Shown here: positions 35,420-47,964 of the stretch, in pieces | Position numbering within the stretch: position 1 is the first letter of the stretch | Layout: each line of letters starts with the position of its first letter | NCBI GenBank assembly: GCA_037447655.1 | Contig: JBBHKE010002876.1 | Coordinates: forward strand, 58,489-122,488 | DNA from: Zygnema cylindricum | Taxonomy: Eukaryota; Streptophyta; Zygnematophyceae; Zygnematales; Zygnemataceae | Length of the DNA stretch: 64,000 nt | Reading direction: 5' to 3' | Made by a program: the position numbers and the translations under genes | Notes under the pieces: generated by a model | What the model saw: the letters and a program-made list of their open reading frames with translations, nothing else | Databases searched by the model: none | What the model was told of the DNA's origin: nothing

Positions 35420-38400
35420 ATGAGTTATAATCTGGTGCGAAGGAGGAGTAGTAAGGCGGAGCTTGCTTCTAAGTTAAGCACTTTAGTGGAACCTTTATTG
35501 AATGGAGAAAATGACGATGATTCACCGAAACCAGTATGTGTACAGCTTTTTTAATTTTAAGAATTTCGTTCGTTTTTTTTTTGTGTGTGTGTGTGTTTTT
35601 TTTTGTTTTCACGGTTTTTTTTCGGTGTGTTATTGGAATTTTCTTTACTTTTCTCTTGAGTGTTTTGCTATTAAAGGTTTTTCTGTGACGTGACACTAGT
35701 GAACAATAAATAGTATGTAATGTAACGGCCCTTTTTTCCCCTCCATGGAATGTAATGGCCTCGCCTTTTTTGGGGCAAAATTTAATGTGAACTTAGGGAG
35801 AGGGGGGGGGAGGGGGAGGGGGAGGGGGGACGACAGGGGGAAGGACGGGGAGAGAGAGAGAGGGCGGGGGAAGGAGAGAGGGGAGGGGTCGAGGGGAATT
35901 ACTAGGCGATTGTGATTTTGCAAGAGTGAAAAATGTGAAGCTATTTGTTGTTAGAGATACGTCGATGCGGTTTTTTATTAAAGCTTGACAAATAAATTTC
36001 CTATGAGAGGCAAATTAATACTCCAGTGCCAAAATATGTTGGAGGAAAAATACATTTTTTCCTCTCGATGTTTTTCTCTCACTCTGCATATGGTAAACCA
36101 GACGTTGTTTGTTTATATTTATGCAAATTCTTATAGGTAAAGAAATGTATGAATAATATTCATATAAATAAATTCTAGCCATCAATGCCTATGTGCAAAT
36201 TGCTTAATTAAATTTCCTGAAATTTATTTGAATCTATTGAAATATAATGTAAAAGTCACAGTTTATTACCAGTCTTGAGGTGTCCGATTCGTTTGTGAGA
36301 GTCAGTTCCATGCAACACCTGAGCTTTTTGATTCACAAGAAATTCAAGGGAAGAATAAGCCAGTAGCAACACTTCGAGTATGTTTTGGTTTCTCATCTTT
36401 GTAATTTTGGTCCCACTTTGTGGAGTGTTGTTTATAGAATTCCTTCCTCCCTCCCTCCCTCCCTCCTGTACATATCAATTATCGTCAAATCCTGATTGAT
36501 ATACAACCTCAATATTTATTACAGATTTCTCCCATTTTTAGATTTTGTTGGTGATGATAGCAGACCATATCTCAGTTTCGCATTTGTGTATGTTTTGCAG
36601 CTTAAGCAAGTCATTGATCCTGGAGATCCAAATAAAAGTGATGGAGAAGATTCTAAACCCAAGAAAGAGTCAAAACTGGAGTTAAAGGCATGGAAAGAGA
36701 ATATTGTCAATCTGGTAGCACAGTGGATGTCCTGGTTCGGTGAGTTTTTATACTCACCCTTGTTTGCTACAAGCTATCAGTTTCTTATGTGGACAACCAC
36801 ACTCCATCATGTTGTTCTCTTTTTGCATTTCATTTCTTTTTGTAATTCTCTTCCAGCTTTAAATGCCATCTGAGGTTCTGACGAAACAATTTCGTTGAGA
36901 TCAAACATGATTCACCCATCGGCTTTTTCATCGACTGAAGCTGTATTTGGCAATTTATTTACCATTTGGCAGATAATAAGCTGCATTTTAAATTTGTGAT
37001 TGGATTTGATTGGATTGGATTGTGATGTCAGAAAAGTTCAGGCCCCTTACTGAGTCTTACATAGATCAGGCTTATGTGACTAAACAGGACATGCATCTGC
37101 ATGGCCCCAGATTGTCTGTCTGTAAATATTATAGATATTGAGAGGCTGTATAATAGCATTTTTGATATAAGTGCCTGAATCTGACCGCAATGGACAATCC
37201 TTTTTCTTCTCATGCTCTGCTGGTTGCAGGACAGGTATTCGTGGGAGCTGGAACTGCATTGGCTGGAATTGGAGGTTCAATGGTTGGGCTCATATTGCTG
37301 AGATCGCGACAAATAGAATTACCACCCTTGATGCTTTCTCCTACTCAGGAGGAAAATTTGCGTAAACTTCAGAAACGGCTTAATGTGCCTTTCGACGGAT
37401 CCTTGGAGGAGCATCAGGTAGGTGGGACAGAGTTCACTTACTTTTGGCCATTAGGCTGGTTTCAGGTCATTGCACTAGCCGTTTTCAGTGATTGGGTGGT
37501 TTATGACTGAACGATTATGATCTGGATGGTGAAAAAATGCCAAAAAAAAAAAAAACGACGGTAAAAAACAGTAAACCTTCACATGCATTCTTTTGCAAAA
37601 ACAGTGAACGCTTTACATGGATTCTTTTGCAAAAACGGTGAATTCTTCACATGGATCGTTTTGCAGTATGGTAAACTGAACTCTTCACATGGATTCTTTT
37701 GCTTGCAGGAGGCTCTTAGGGCCCTCTGGAGGGCATCATATCCCGATAAGAAGCTGACGGGGATGGTGAGTGAACAGTGGAAGGACATGGGTTGGCAAGG
37801 AACCGACCCTTCAACTGATTTTCGGTGATTAAACTTCCTTAATAACCTAAAGGAGTATGCCAGTTGGGTTTGTTTTGTCAACGCTCAGAGTTCTTAGCAC
37901 TTTGTAAAACATGGTTTAGGAGGCCCCATTCTTACTAAGCGAACACTTACATAGACAGAAAAAGTAGAAAATACAGACACTTTTCTTCAACTTAGAGGAT
38001 GGGGTTCCCACGGCATTTTGTCAAGCTTGTTTAGGCATAAGCTATACCAAGAATTATTGAGCCCAAAAAAAGAAATCAAATCAACCAGCTTTGTTACTTT
38101 ATGGGTTTTTCCAATCATAATGTATGGTAATCATTTTACTATGTCCTTTGTAGCTGACTCAAAATAGCCTTAATGTTGACCTTTGTGCATCAGTCGCACT
38201 TTGTCTTCTATTTTGGGTTTATATTCACCTTTTTTTATGACCATATTTGGTATCATATTTGGTATGGGTGCCATGTGTTTGATTTGGTATACATGTAGCC
38301 TGTCAAGTCAGAGCTTTTTTACTGAAAGAGGTTGTTGATAGGTGTTTTTTATTTCCAAGTTTGTTCACACCATATGGTTGAGTGAATGCTTATGATATTT

Positions 38401-41400
38401 CACTCGTAGAGGGATGAAAAAAAAAAACAGTATCAGGAACTCGGTCAGATAATGTGCAATTTTTTGCTTGTTCTTTCTTTCGTGTTTGGTACTCCTTGCC
38501 CTGTCCCTCTCTTGGGCTATCTAGTTACCTGTAGCAACAACCTTAACATGTTTGATACTGATTTTATTCTTAAGGATAGTTCTAAAAAGGGAATTACAGA
38601 GAGATTTTGGTGACCTCCCATGCTCGTAAACCGTTGCTTTGCTCCTTTCTGTCTGATGTTTATTGTTTCTTCTACAGGGGCGGTGGATTTATTTCTTTGG
38701 AAAATTTGCTTCATTTTGCGTATCGATATCCGGTAAGCTTACCTCCTTCCGACATAAACCTTGGACGATAAAAAAAAAAACGGTAGGGCTTGAAATCAGT
38801 GCAATATGTTTTTGCCAGTGATACATTATTGTTGTTGGTGGAATAGAAATTCTCCTATGATTAACTCTTTCCTTTTCACGTTATACCATCATTGTTTTGG
38901 TTTTGAGGCTCTAAATAGTCTCCTTTTATTGGGGGGAAAATAGGGGCAAGCTTTTACCTTGTTTTTGTAAATTTATCTTCAGTATTTAACTCTCGGGCTA
39001 GCTTTTCCAACATTTATGATATATATATTATCTTTGTGAGAAAGCCTGTAGCTCTTTAAGGTGACCCTAATTAAGTGGCGAATTGCTTTTCAAATAGGAC
39101 CTGTTACCTGTCGAACCTGAGGCCTCTATTTTTGACAATAAGTGATAGACTTTCTTGACCATTACAGAGGGCATATCGACGATTATTGACAAAGGAGGAA
39201 GGCGAAAGATCGGTATGGGAGTACCCTTTTGCTGTCGCAGGCCTCAACGTTACCTTTATGCTTGTACAGCTCCTTGATCTTCGGGCAGGTAGGGCTGTGA
39301 CTGGAAATGTGTGGTATTGGATGGTTTCTACCATAGAACAAAGAGTAGGAATGAGTATGAAGTGTACGGCATATTCTAAACATGAATGATACTGTATACG
39401 GACTCTACGTCAGTGTATAAGGGTTTGGTGGCTTCAGGCCAAAAGTTGATGTCCAAATTTGTGCAGTCCCAGCGTGAAATCGTAAAAAATTATGCGGAAC
39501 GTCTCAAACTGTTAAAACTATTCACATTAGTAGTTTTTAGTATGAAGCCCTGTACTACGATCGTATTTTCGTTCTATGGTGTCAACCGTTTTTTTTTCTG
39601 TAAGGATTTCAATATTTGGACATTTTGTAGGAGAGCCGAGTATATTGGAAGATACAGGAGGCCGGTTGTGATAATCGGTTGTAATGCCGATTCTGTCAAG
39701 TCATTATGGAAGTTACTATCTGTTGTTAAAAAATGTTTAAGTTTCGGTATGTTGTTGCTTGTTGTAAGAATGCAATAAGGATTATGGCCGTTTGCACATC
39801 CTTTTGTATAGACTTTGGTGAAAGCAAACAAAGCTTTCCGCACATCGGGTGATGTTTTTCTGGATGGAAGTCTACTTTATTTTTAGGATGCCTACTTCAA
39901 TCAACTGATTACATCACTTGAATCAAGGTTCTCAACTTACCATCTGTACCTTTTGCAATCAGAATGAGATGCACAACTGTGTCAATTGTGTTTCTTGCTC
40001 TACCGGTCTTTCTTACTTTTTTGGGTTCTGTTTTCAAGCTGTTTCTTGCTTTACTTTAAGCGCCATTTATTAAAGGGAAATTCAATCTTATTGTTGTAAC
40101 AATAGTGTACAAATAATGTGGTCAATTGCATGTTACTGTCACTGTTGTTTTTCTGTTGTATGTACACTACTTTATTTTGACATTGTGTCAGGAATTTACA
40201 GGTATTCACAAGATTGTTAGAGCTTCACCTCATAGTGAATAAACGTACCGAGGCACGCTGGACTACTGATTTGAGATGTTTATTAAATTTTTGCATGCAA
40301 ATTTGTCATCACTTGCCTCGGCCAAACGTACAGAAGCCTTACAGGTCAGCGGTAGTTGGGGTTTCTTGAACACTCGATGGTGTAGATTTCAAAATCATTT
40401 TATCGTATAACTTGTAGATACTTTGATAAACTATGCCAATTATAATTTACTGACTCAACAAAGGTCACGGTAACTGAGGTGAATCTTTTTTTTCTTTTTC
40501 TTTTTTCTTTTGCAGACACTCCTAACTCATTGACTGGCCGCCGTTTCATCCGCATGCTTGGAGGTGAGTTTTTTTTTAGTGATTTTTTTTTTTTCTGTCT
40601 CTGGGTGGTAGACATTTTTTATAGTTTGAGGCCTTCTCTAATATTAATGATTATGAATAAAAGCCGAAGTATCCTTTTAGCTTCTTGTTTTGTGCCCAAC
40701 ACGTCTGATCCTTTATTTCGACATGGAATATTTGTTTGCTCTTTAACATCCTACTTTGATGAAACACCTGCTCTTTATTTGCTTTCCAAAATCGATGTGG
40801 TCCACTGTCTGTTCTGGTTAGTGATGTGTATCAAGTGTTTGTAAAATCTGGACTTTTTAAAAAGTGAATAAATTGCTTAGGGCGTGTGATAGGCATCAGT
40901 GCATTGCCCGTCTCTGTTAGTGTCAAACATTTCTCGGAGAGTCAAAGTGGATTTCCTCACTGCGTAGATTTTGGATTTTTAATCGTGCCATCGTGATCAA
41001 AAGATAAGACTGTTACATTTTGATTGCTCGTTCCCCCCAAAAAAATTATTGGCTGAACATAAAGTTAATGCTTTTGATTGCCTGAAAAATGTTGTACACT
41101 AATAGTGATGGGCAGTGTAGTTCCCGTGAGTGAAGGAAAATAAGGGACATCAGAATCTTAGCTTCGGTACCTTTTTGTGTGGTTTTTTTTGTTGCAGAGG
41201 ATGAGAAGGCGTTTGACAACATCTATTGTGTGGCGTTTGAAATGCTCGATTCCCAATGGCTTGCTATGAAGGCCTCGTACATGGAATTCAATGTAAGTTT
41301 TCTTTTGTTGTCAGTTCTGTTCTGTTTGTTGTACTGTTGTGTTTCACAGCCTCTAAGGAGAATACGGAGTTTTTTCCGTTTTAAATGAACGCTCTTGATT

Positions 41401-43049
41401 TGACTTGAGTGTTGCCAATTCGCTTCACGGGTACCTAGTCATTCCCCTCTCTCGACACGGTTCTTAGTGAAAGGAGCGTGATATTTGGGGGGAGTATGCT
41501 TCAGTTTTCTTCTTTTTTTGTCCTGTTTACTGCAATTGTTGTTGCGGTTCTTTGACAAAAAAAATTCTGCACCATGGCGGCATGTGCTTAAAATCCATAC
41601 TATTGAGTGTCGATTCGCAGTAGGAAGCAAAAAGCAGTTCATAAGTTGACTTCGAATGAAGACGGTGAGAGACTAAATATAATTCTTCTGCTTAAGTTTT
41701 CCCTTTGGAAATAGAATGACTAACAGAAAACTGAAAGGATAACAGGGACTCTGCAAACAGTTAAGAGCTACACTAGGGGCCAGCCTAGGAGCATAGGTGC
41801 TACATTAGGACAGCCTAGGAACCTAGGGGCTACACTGGGTCTTAGTTCAAATGTATACAATCGGGCATAGTAAAAATCAGACACGACCATTTACAATATG
41901 GATTTTCCGCGTCCGTTTCAAAAGACAAGATTGGGACAAAGATCTAAATAATCTAACAGTTACAATTAGTGATGGGCACTCGCAAAAGGATTTTGCCAGC
42001 CGCTTTTACTAGCGTTGAATTTTCTGTTCGGATTTTTTTGGGCAATATGCGACGTTACAGCACCGGTCCCTTGATGTCCGAATGACAGGCCTCAGCTTGA
42101 CGAATGATGATATTGTATGCATTTTATTGTATGCATCCGATATGTATTTTTTTATGTCAGAACAAACGGCCTATATAGTAAAAAAGCATGCTTTAAAACT
42201 TATATGCAGTGGGGGACAGGCTAGGAAACTGGTAGTCAAGGAAACATAGATTAGAATCCAGGGAGAATTCTGATTTTACAGGTGAGACGAAAATAGAACT
42301 GGTGACGTGTAGCCTAATACCGAAATTCTAAATTCTAGACTACTCGAAGAAAATACCGAAGTTCTAGATAGTGTCTAGCATCCTGTGAACCTCTAACGAA
42401 GGTACTTTCAACATGTACTATTGGCTATATACGTAGTGAAGGAAATATTGTTCCATGAGGCAGAACTCCTTGAAAATTTCCAGTCGTAGAGGAAAGCATT
42501 TTCTTAAGAGGTTAAGCAGTCAAAGGTTGCCTAATTGCGTTCTGTCTTTTCTTTATAAGTTGCTTGTATTTGGTCTTACAACTACAGGCAAGTGATTGAT
42601 AAATTTTTTTTGTACACCAAGTTTCTAATAAGAACTGCGTATGCTTTGAAGCATAGATGCTGAACATGAAACATCAACAATCATCTTAGTCGTTTTCTTT
42701 TACTTTGGTAACCTTAACGTTTTCCTTTGGAGTTTCATTTCTTGGGTAAAACTCAGATAAGTTACCTTTTCAAAAAAAAATTGTTCGAGTATAAATGGTT
42801 GTCAGGTAACTACTTGCAAATACTCATATTTGCTCTTAAACATGTTGTAACTGTCACTCGATTCATGGTTTTGGCATTGAGAAACCATGTAAGAACCGAG
42901 TTTGGTATTAAGAGTGACGTTTTACAATCTTGGTTTGTGTCCAGGCGGTACTTTCGGCCGTTCGCATTCAACTGGAGCAAGCCATGTCTCAAAACTTTGT
43001 CCATTCAGTGATGGATTTGCCGGCTTACAGAAGACTTCTGAGCAGCTAG
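35420..43049 (+). CDS. ELMO domain-containing protein (plant ELMO/ELMOD type)
   Basis: ELMO-domain proteins regulate small GTPases; the ELMOD group acts as GAPs on ARL-type GTPases. Exons: 35420-35533, 36601-36739, 37230-37417, 37709-37824, 38678-38732, 39168-39288, 40516-40563, 41198-41292, 42945-43049; frames join throughout, 326 aa. The domain runs from about residue 120 to 310: LQKRLNVPFDGSLEEHQEAL, then WKDMGWQGTDPSTDFRGGG, matching the ELMOD GAP signature (W-x3-G-x-Q-x2-DP-x-TD-x-R) with its Arg near residue 186, then WEYPFAVAGLNVTFMLVQLL and DEKAFDNIYCVAFEMLDSQW. Exon 3 opens with a Gly-rich hydrophobic stretch (GQVFVGAGTALAGIGGSMVG, about residues 85-108) that could insert in membrane, outside the domain core. 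An AATAAA lies at 43303-43308. Exon 7 is only 48 nt. The target GTPase is unknown. Confidence 0.92.
35797..35892. repeat. GGGGAGAGG-type purine repeat in ELMO intron 1
   Basis: About 95 bp of G/A with few interruptions, same class as the 44.5-47 kb tract. Confidence 0.8.
37578..37708 (+). repeat. Minisatellite ending at the ELMO exon 4 splice acceptor
   Basis: About four units of roughly 36 bp (CTTCACATGGATTCTTTTGCAAAAACGGTGAA-like, shown here by its parts CACATGGATTCTTTTGC and AAAAACAGTGAA) run up to the real acceptor TTTTGCTTGCAG at 37708. One unit contains a second TTTTGCAG at 37666. Confidence 0.8.
40902..41117. mobile_element. Diverged CACCG-family MITE in ELMO intron 7
   Basis: Left end CATTGCCCGTCTCTGTTAGT, right end ACTAATAGTGATGGGCAGTG followed by TA. 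The similarity to the family is clear, but the left TA is lost. Confidence 0.6.
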
Positions 43050-43935
43050 TACTGGATTAATTAACAATGGTGGGTGAATACCAGGACCTCATTGATATCT
43101 TAACAAACAGTATTGTCGTATCTTGTTTCGTGTGAAAACTCACACTCATTTCATGTTAAGAAGCCTAAGAGATCGACATCAACAGGTGTGTCGTTCGAAA
43201 TCGTGGCTATAGGAGTTCATCGCCCTATAACCTGATGGTCTTATGGGATTGTACGTTTTGATGGAGACTTCGTATTTTAATAGAGAGTACAAATGGAGCA
43301 TAAATAAACAATTTATGTTGTACTAATGGAACTGTTGATAAGTTGGGAGCGTTTTTGAGCCCCCGAAAGTGTATAGTTCTTCTTTTAGTTTTTAATGGGA
43401 AGATATGGTAGGAAACCAGAAATATTTCAAAAAAACCCAAAAGTGGACCAAATAGAAACCGAAAGAGGGCTGTCATTTTAAATGATATAAACTGTAGGAA
43501 GGAGGCCTTGAAGGTAGTCGTCAGGGTGAGTATGTGATCCTTACAAGATTACAATCAGAGAGATCTAGTCCTTAGCTAATGTAACTTTGGGCCAAGCTCT
43601 TGAAATTTTGCTTATTTTAAAGCTCAATTATGATGAATGTTATTTTTTCCCCTGGCTATAGACAAAGCAACAGTCGTGATAATATTTTTTTACATGATAT
43701 GTAACCAAGGTCGTGGACAGCTGTTCACGTTTTTACATACTTCCATTACTTTTTTTCTGATTTTTGGGACATTTGTTGTGTAACAATGGCGGCACTTAAG
43801 TAAAATTGAGCAAATTGGCATTATGCATTGTACATAATGGCTTAAAAAAAAAAAGCAAGCAAAGTCGGGAGTACTTACAAAAATAGTATATGGTCTATAG
43901 CCATATCGAATCCTATGGAGTGCCAATTATTATCA
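41695..43935 (+). repeat. Segmental duplication, copy A (ELMO intron 8, last exon and 3' flank)
   Basis: This copy matches 47965-48881 and 56029-56395: GTTCAAATGTATACAAT and GGCATAGTAAAAATCA in intron 8, the ELMO last exon, GTCGTTCGAAATCGTGGCTA, then GTAACAATGGCGGCACTTA. It is the functional copy. Positions about 42000-42720 have no counterpart in copy B. Confidence 0.88.
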
Positions 43936-44466
43936 GTTTGTAGATTTGTACTCCATGCCGAGCATGAGGACATTGTTGCTAGCTTCCTTTACACCACGCC
44001 CGTCTAGGCCTTTGGACGTCCTGTTTTTTTTATCAGCGATTTGTTCATTTGGGTCGTGTTGGTGAGCTTTCTCAAGCGGTTCGGGCCTTTTACTTCTGCT
44101 CCTCGACATTTTGCGGCGGTCGAGGTCTTTGGAGCTCTTCATCCATCGGCACCTATCTCTTTAACCCTTCCATCCACACATTTGAGCCGTCGGAGTGTTT
44201 TTTTTTTAAATCGAGATGCTTTCATTAAAGCCCTTACCACTTCCCCTCATCTTTCAGCAATTAGGCACTGTTTATGAGTTATTTTGCGAACATTTGAGCC
44301 GTCGGAGTGTTTTTATTTTGAATCGAGATGATTTCATTAAAGGCCTTACCACTTCCCCTCATCTTTCAGCAATTAGGCACTGTTTATGAGTTATTTTGCG
44401 ATGTTTTGCCCTTTGAATCGAATGCCAGGGGTTTTGATGTGTTCTTTCCAAGTGTGTGCTCTTCAC
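43936..44466. other. Spacer with a 112-bp tandem duplication
   Basis: Two adjacent 112-bp units start CATTTGAGCCGTCGGAGTGT at 44179 and 44291 and run to about 44402 with few differences. No gene is recognised. Confidence 0.85.
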
Positions 44467-46997
44467 ATGAGGGAGCGAGAGAGAGGGAGAGGTAGAGGAA
44501 GAGGGAGAGGGAGAGGGAAAGGAAGAGGGAGAGTGAGAGGGAGAAAGAGAGGAAGAGGGGGACGGAGAAGAAGAGGGGGGGGGAGAAGGAGAGGGAGAAA
44601 GAACGAAAGGGAGAAGCAAAAAAAGAAGAGGGTGAGGGGGGGGGAGAGAGAGAGGGAGAGGTAGATAGAAACGGAAAGTAAAAAAGGGAGGGAAAAGGAG
44701 AGGGAGAGGGAGAGAGACGGGGAGATAGAATGTTGAAAAAGGGAGAAAAAAAGAGAAAGAAGGCGAGAGGGAGATGGAAAGGTAAGGAGAGAGGGAGAGG
44801 GAAAGTGAGAAGAGACGGAAAAGGAGAGGGGTTGGGATAGTGAGAGGGATTGGGAGAGGAAAAGGGTTTGGGGAAGGCATAGGGAGAGAGAGAGGGTGAA
44901 AAAGAGATAAACGAGAGAGGGAGGAAGAGACATAAGAGGAGAGAGAGGATGAGCGCGAGGGTAATTAACAGGTGGCAACACAAAGAAAGTAGAAGAAAAG
45001 GAGTGAGAGTTGATGGAGAAACTAATGAACAGGTGGAAAAGAAAGAGAGGGAGAGAGAAAAGGGGACTGGTTAAAAGATAGAAAGGGAGCGGGGAGGGGG
45101 ACAGGATTACAAAGGAGGGAGAGAGGGACAGGTGTAAGCGAGGGAGAGGAGAGGGAGAGGGAGGAGGAGAGGGAGAGGGAGTCGGAAAACAAGAGGGAGA
45201 GGTAGTAGGAAAGGGAGAGAGATGGAGGGAGAAGGAGAGGGAGAGGGAGTCAGAAAACAAGAGGGAGAGGGAGTAGGAAAGGAGAGAGATGGAGGGAGAA
45301 GGAGAGGGAAAGAGACTAAAAGAAGGAGAGGGATAGGGGAATGTGACACAAAGGTGGAAGAAAAGGAGGGGGTGCAAGAGAGAGGGAGTAAGAGAAAGAG
45401 ATGAAAAAGGAGAGGAGGGGGGGGGAAGAAAAACGGAGAGGTGTAAAAGAGGAAGATCGAAAGGGAGAGGGAGAGTTGACGAAGAAGGAGAGGTGGGGAA
45501 AAATAACGGGAGACGGTGAAAGAAAACGAGAGGTGGAAGAGAGGGGGAGGGGCGAAAGAACATGAGAGAGAGAGAGAGAGAGAGAGGAGGAGGGAGAGGG
45601 AGAGGGAGAGGAGAGGGAGAGGGAGAGGGAGAGGGAGAGGGAGAGGGAGAGGGAGAGGAGAGAGGGAGAGGGAGAGGGAGAGGGAGAGGGAGAGGGAGAG
45701 GGAGAGGGAGAGGGAGAGAGAGGGAGAGGGAGAGGGAGAGGGAGGGAGAGGGAGAGGGAGAGGGAGAGGGAGAGGGAGAGGGAGAGGGGAGGGAGAGGGA
45801 GAGGGAGAGGGAGAGGGAGAGGGAGAGGGAGGGGAGAGGGAGAGGGAGAGGGAGAGGGAGAGGGGAGAGGGAGAGGGAGAGGGAGAGGGAGAGGGAGAGG
45901 GAGAGGGAGAGGGAGAGGGGAGGAGGGAGAGGGAGCAGGGAGAGGGAGAGGGGAGAGGAGAGGGAGAGGAGAGGGAGAGGGAGAGGAGGGAGAGGGAGAG
46001 GGAGAGGGAGAGGGAGAGGGAGAGGGAGAGGGAGAGGAGGGAGAGGGAGAGGGAGAGGGAGAGGGAGAGGGAGAGGGAGAGGGAGAGGGAGAGGGAGAGG
46101 GAGAGGGAGAGGGAGAGGGAGAGGGAGAGGGAGAGGGAGAGGAGAGGGAGAGGGAGAGAGGGAAGAGGGAGGGGAGAGGGAGAGGAGAGGGAGAGGGAGA
46201 GGGAGAGGGAGAGGGAGAGGGAGAGGGAGAGGGGAGAGGGAGAGGGAGAGGGAGAGGGAGAGGGAGAGGGAGAGGGAGAGGGAGAGGGAGAGGGAGAGGG
46301 AGAGGGAGAGGGAGAGGGAGAGGGAGAGGGAGAGGGGAGAGGGAGAGGAGAGGGGAGAGGGAGAGGGAGAGGGAGGAGGGAGAGGGAGAGGGAGAGGGAG
46401 AGGGAGAGGAGAGGGGAGAGGGAGAGGGAGAGAGAGAGAGAGGGGAGAGAGGGGGAGCGGAGAAAGAGAGAGAGGGAGAGAGAAATAAAGGGAGATAGGA
46501 AAGGAGAGGGATAGGTAAGGAGAAAGAGAGAGAGGGAGAGGTGAACGAGAGGGAGGGGGTGGGAGGGAGAGGGAAAAGGGGAGATGGGGAGGCAGTGGGA
46601 TGTGGAAAGAGGGAGGGAGAGGGAGAGGGAGCAAGCGAGGGAGAGGGATAGGGTGAGGAGATAGGTAGGGAGAGGAATAGGGAGAGGGGAGGGAAAAAGG
46701 AGAGGGAAAGGGAAGAAAGGGGGCCAAGAGGAGAGGAAAAGGGAGATGGAGAGGGTGAGGGTGAGGGAGAGGGAGAAAGAGACGAGAGGAGAGACGTAGG
46801 TGTAAAAGGTAAAAGAAAAGGAGAGGAGAGAGGGAGAAGGAGAGGGAGAGGGAGTTGAGGTGGGAGGGAGAGGAGAGAGATAGAGAGAGGGAGAGAAAGG
46901 GGGAGAGAGAGTGCGAGAGGGGAAGGGCGGAATAGAAAGAGGATAGGAGTTGTGGAGGTAGAGATAGATAGAGGGAGAGAGCGAGAAAAAAAGAGAG
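44467..46997 (+). repeat. 2.5-kb purine-only (GAGAGG)n tract
   Basis: Almost entirely G and A on the plus strand, with the purest hexamer block from about 45580 to 46440 and more degenerate, A-richer flanks. Because GAGAGG and its complement hold no stop codons, open frames of 300-875 codons appear by default; they have no homology or codon structure and are not genes. Long homopurine tracts can form triplex (H-DNA) structures. Confidence 0.97.
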
Positions 46998-47840
46998 GAA
47001 GTGTTTGGTACCCCAAAAACAATTCAAAGTCGTACAATCTTTTATGAAACACGAGGCGAAATGTGAGGAACTCCAAAACCAATTCGCCACTCTGCGTGCG
47101 TTATTCGAGGAGTACCGACAAGAAACTTACGAGATACTACACCAACTCCAGTTTCCCTAAGTAAGTGGTATTCAGCGGAACGCTAAATCCTTAGTTGGAG
47201 GCACTGTAACAGGGTTAGAGAATTGAGCACTTTGGAGCAGAGTAGAAAGGCTGCTATAATTGCGATGGCACAGCAGTGCAACTGCGATGTCAGACTAGCG
47301 CAGCATAGCGGCATAGCAATCTAGTATAGCGGCAGAGCAGCGCAGCGCAGCGTGGCAGTATAGCAACGCAGCAGATTGTAGATTAATCTGTGCTGTTCTC
47401 GAATATAGTTTGGATAAGTATCGATTGACCGAGAAGGTCCACGTGTCCATAAGTGTAGTACTTGGTTGACTAGCAGCTAGCTAGTATTAATAGTCAAGTA
47501 GGCCTACTCAAAGGCTCCTCTTTTTGGAAGTAGAGTTCTGCAACGAGCATTCAATCTTGTAATCTCTTTCGATTAATAAAGTCCCAATTCTTACTGTGTA
47601 TGCCGTGTATCCCTGCTGTTGCTACGAGTGAATCCTTGGGATTATTCCGCTGTGCATTACCGACGTGGTGTTATCATCTTGTCCTTTTCCAGAAAGGAAA
47701 AAAAAAGAAAAAATACGAAAACAATAATGTCATAATTGCAAAAATATACATAAATTCAAAAAAGTTGCTACAAGCATATGGTTACGCATAAAATATCATT
47801 TTGAGACAAAAAGTCTACTAAACGGGTCCTTTTAGCAAGA
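46998..47840 (+). other. Unidentified ORF tail and possible Ty3-type LTR remnant
   Basis: From about 47005 to 47160 one plus-strand frame gives a short charged, coiled-coil-like tail (KHEAKCEELQNQFATLRALF) ending at TAA (47158-47160). About 45 bp later TGTAACAGGG (from 47206) resembles common LTR starts, and AATAAA at 47574-47579 would suit a polyadenylation site. A degenerate GCAGC-rich stretch lies in between (47260-47375). No right end or target duplication was identified. Confidence 0.25.
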
Positions 47841-47964
47841 AAAATTTATATATGCGAAAAAATATTTGTTCTTTCACTACTCCATCGTATTAGGATTTTG
47901 AAATATAAAATAAATCTAAATTTGGCTGCATTTGATTGGTTATCGTGTTGCTTATCCTTGGTCT

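Noticed and set aside
44463-47090. 875- and 588-codon minus-strand and 300+ codon plus-strand open frames
   Set aside because: They exist only because GAGAGG repeats lack stop codons in every frame used; Ser/Pro/Leu or Arg/Glu/Gly monotony, no start context, no homology.
47260-47375. GCAGC-rich stretch as an RNA gene
   Set aside because: It is simply low-complexity repeat (GCAGCGCAGCG-like) with no defined stems or promoter signals.
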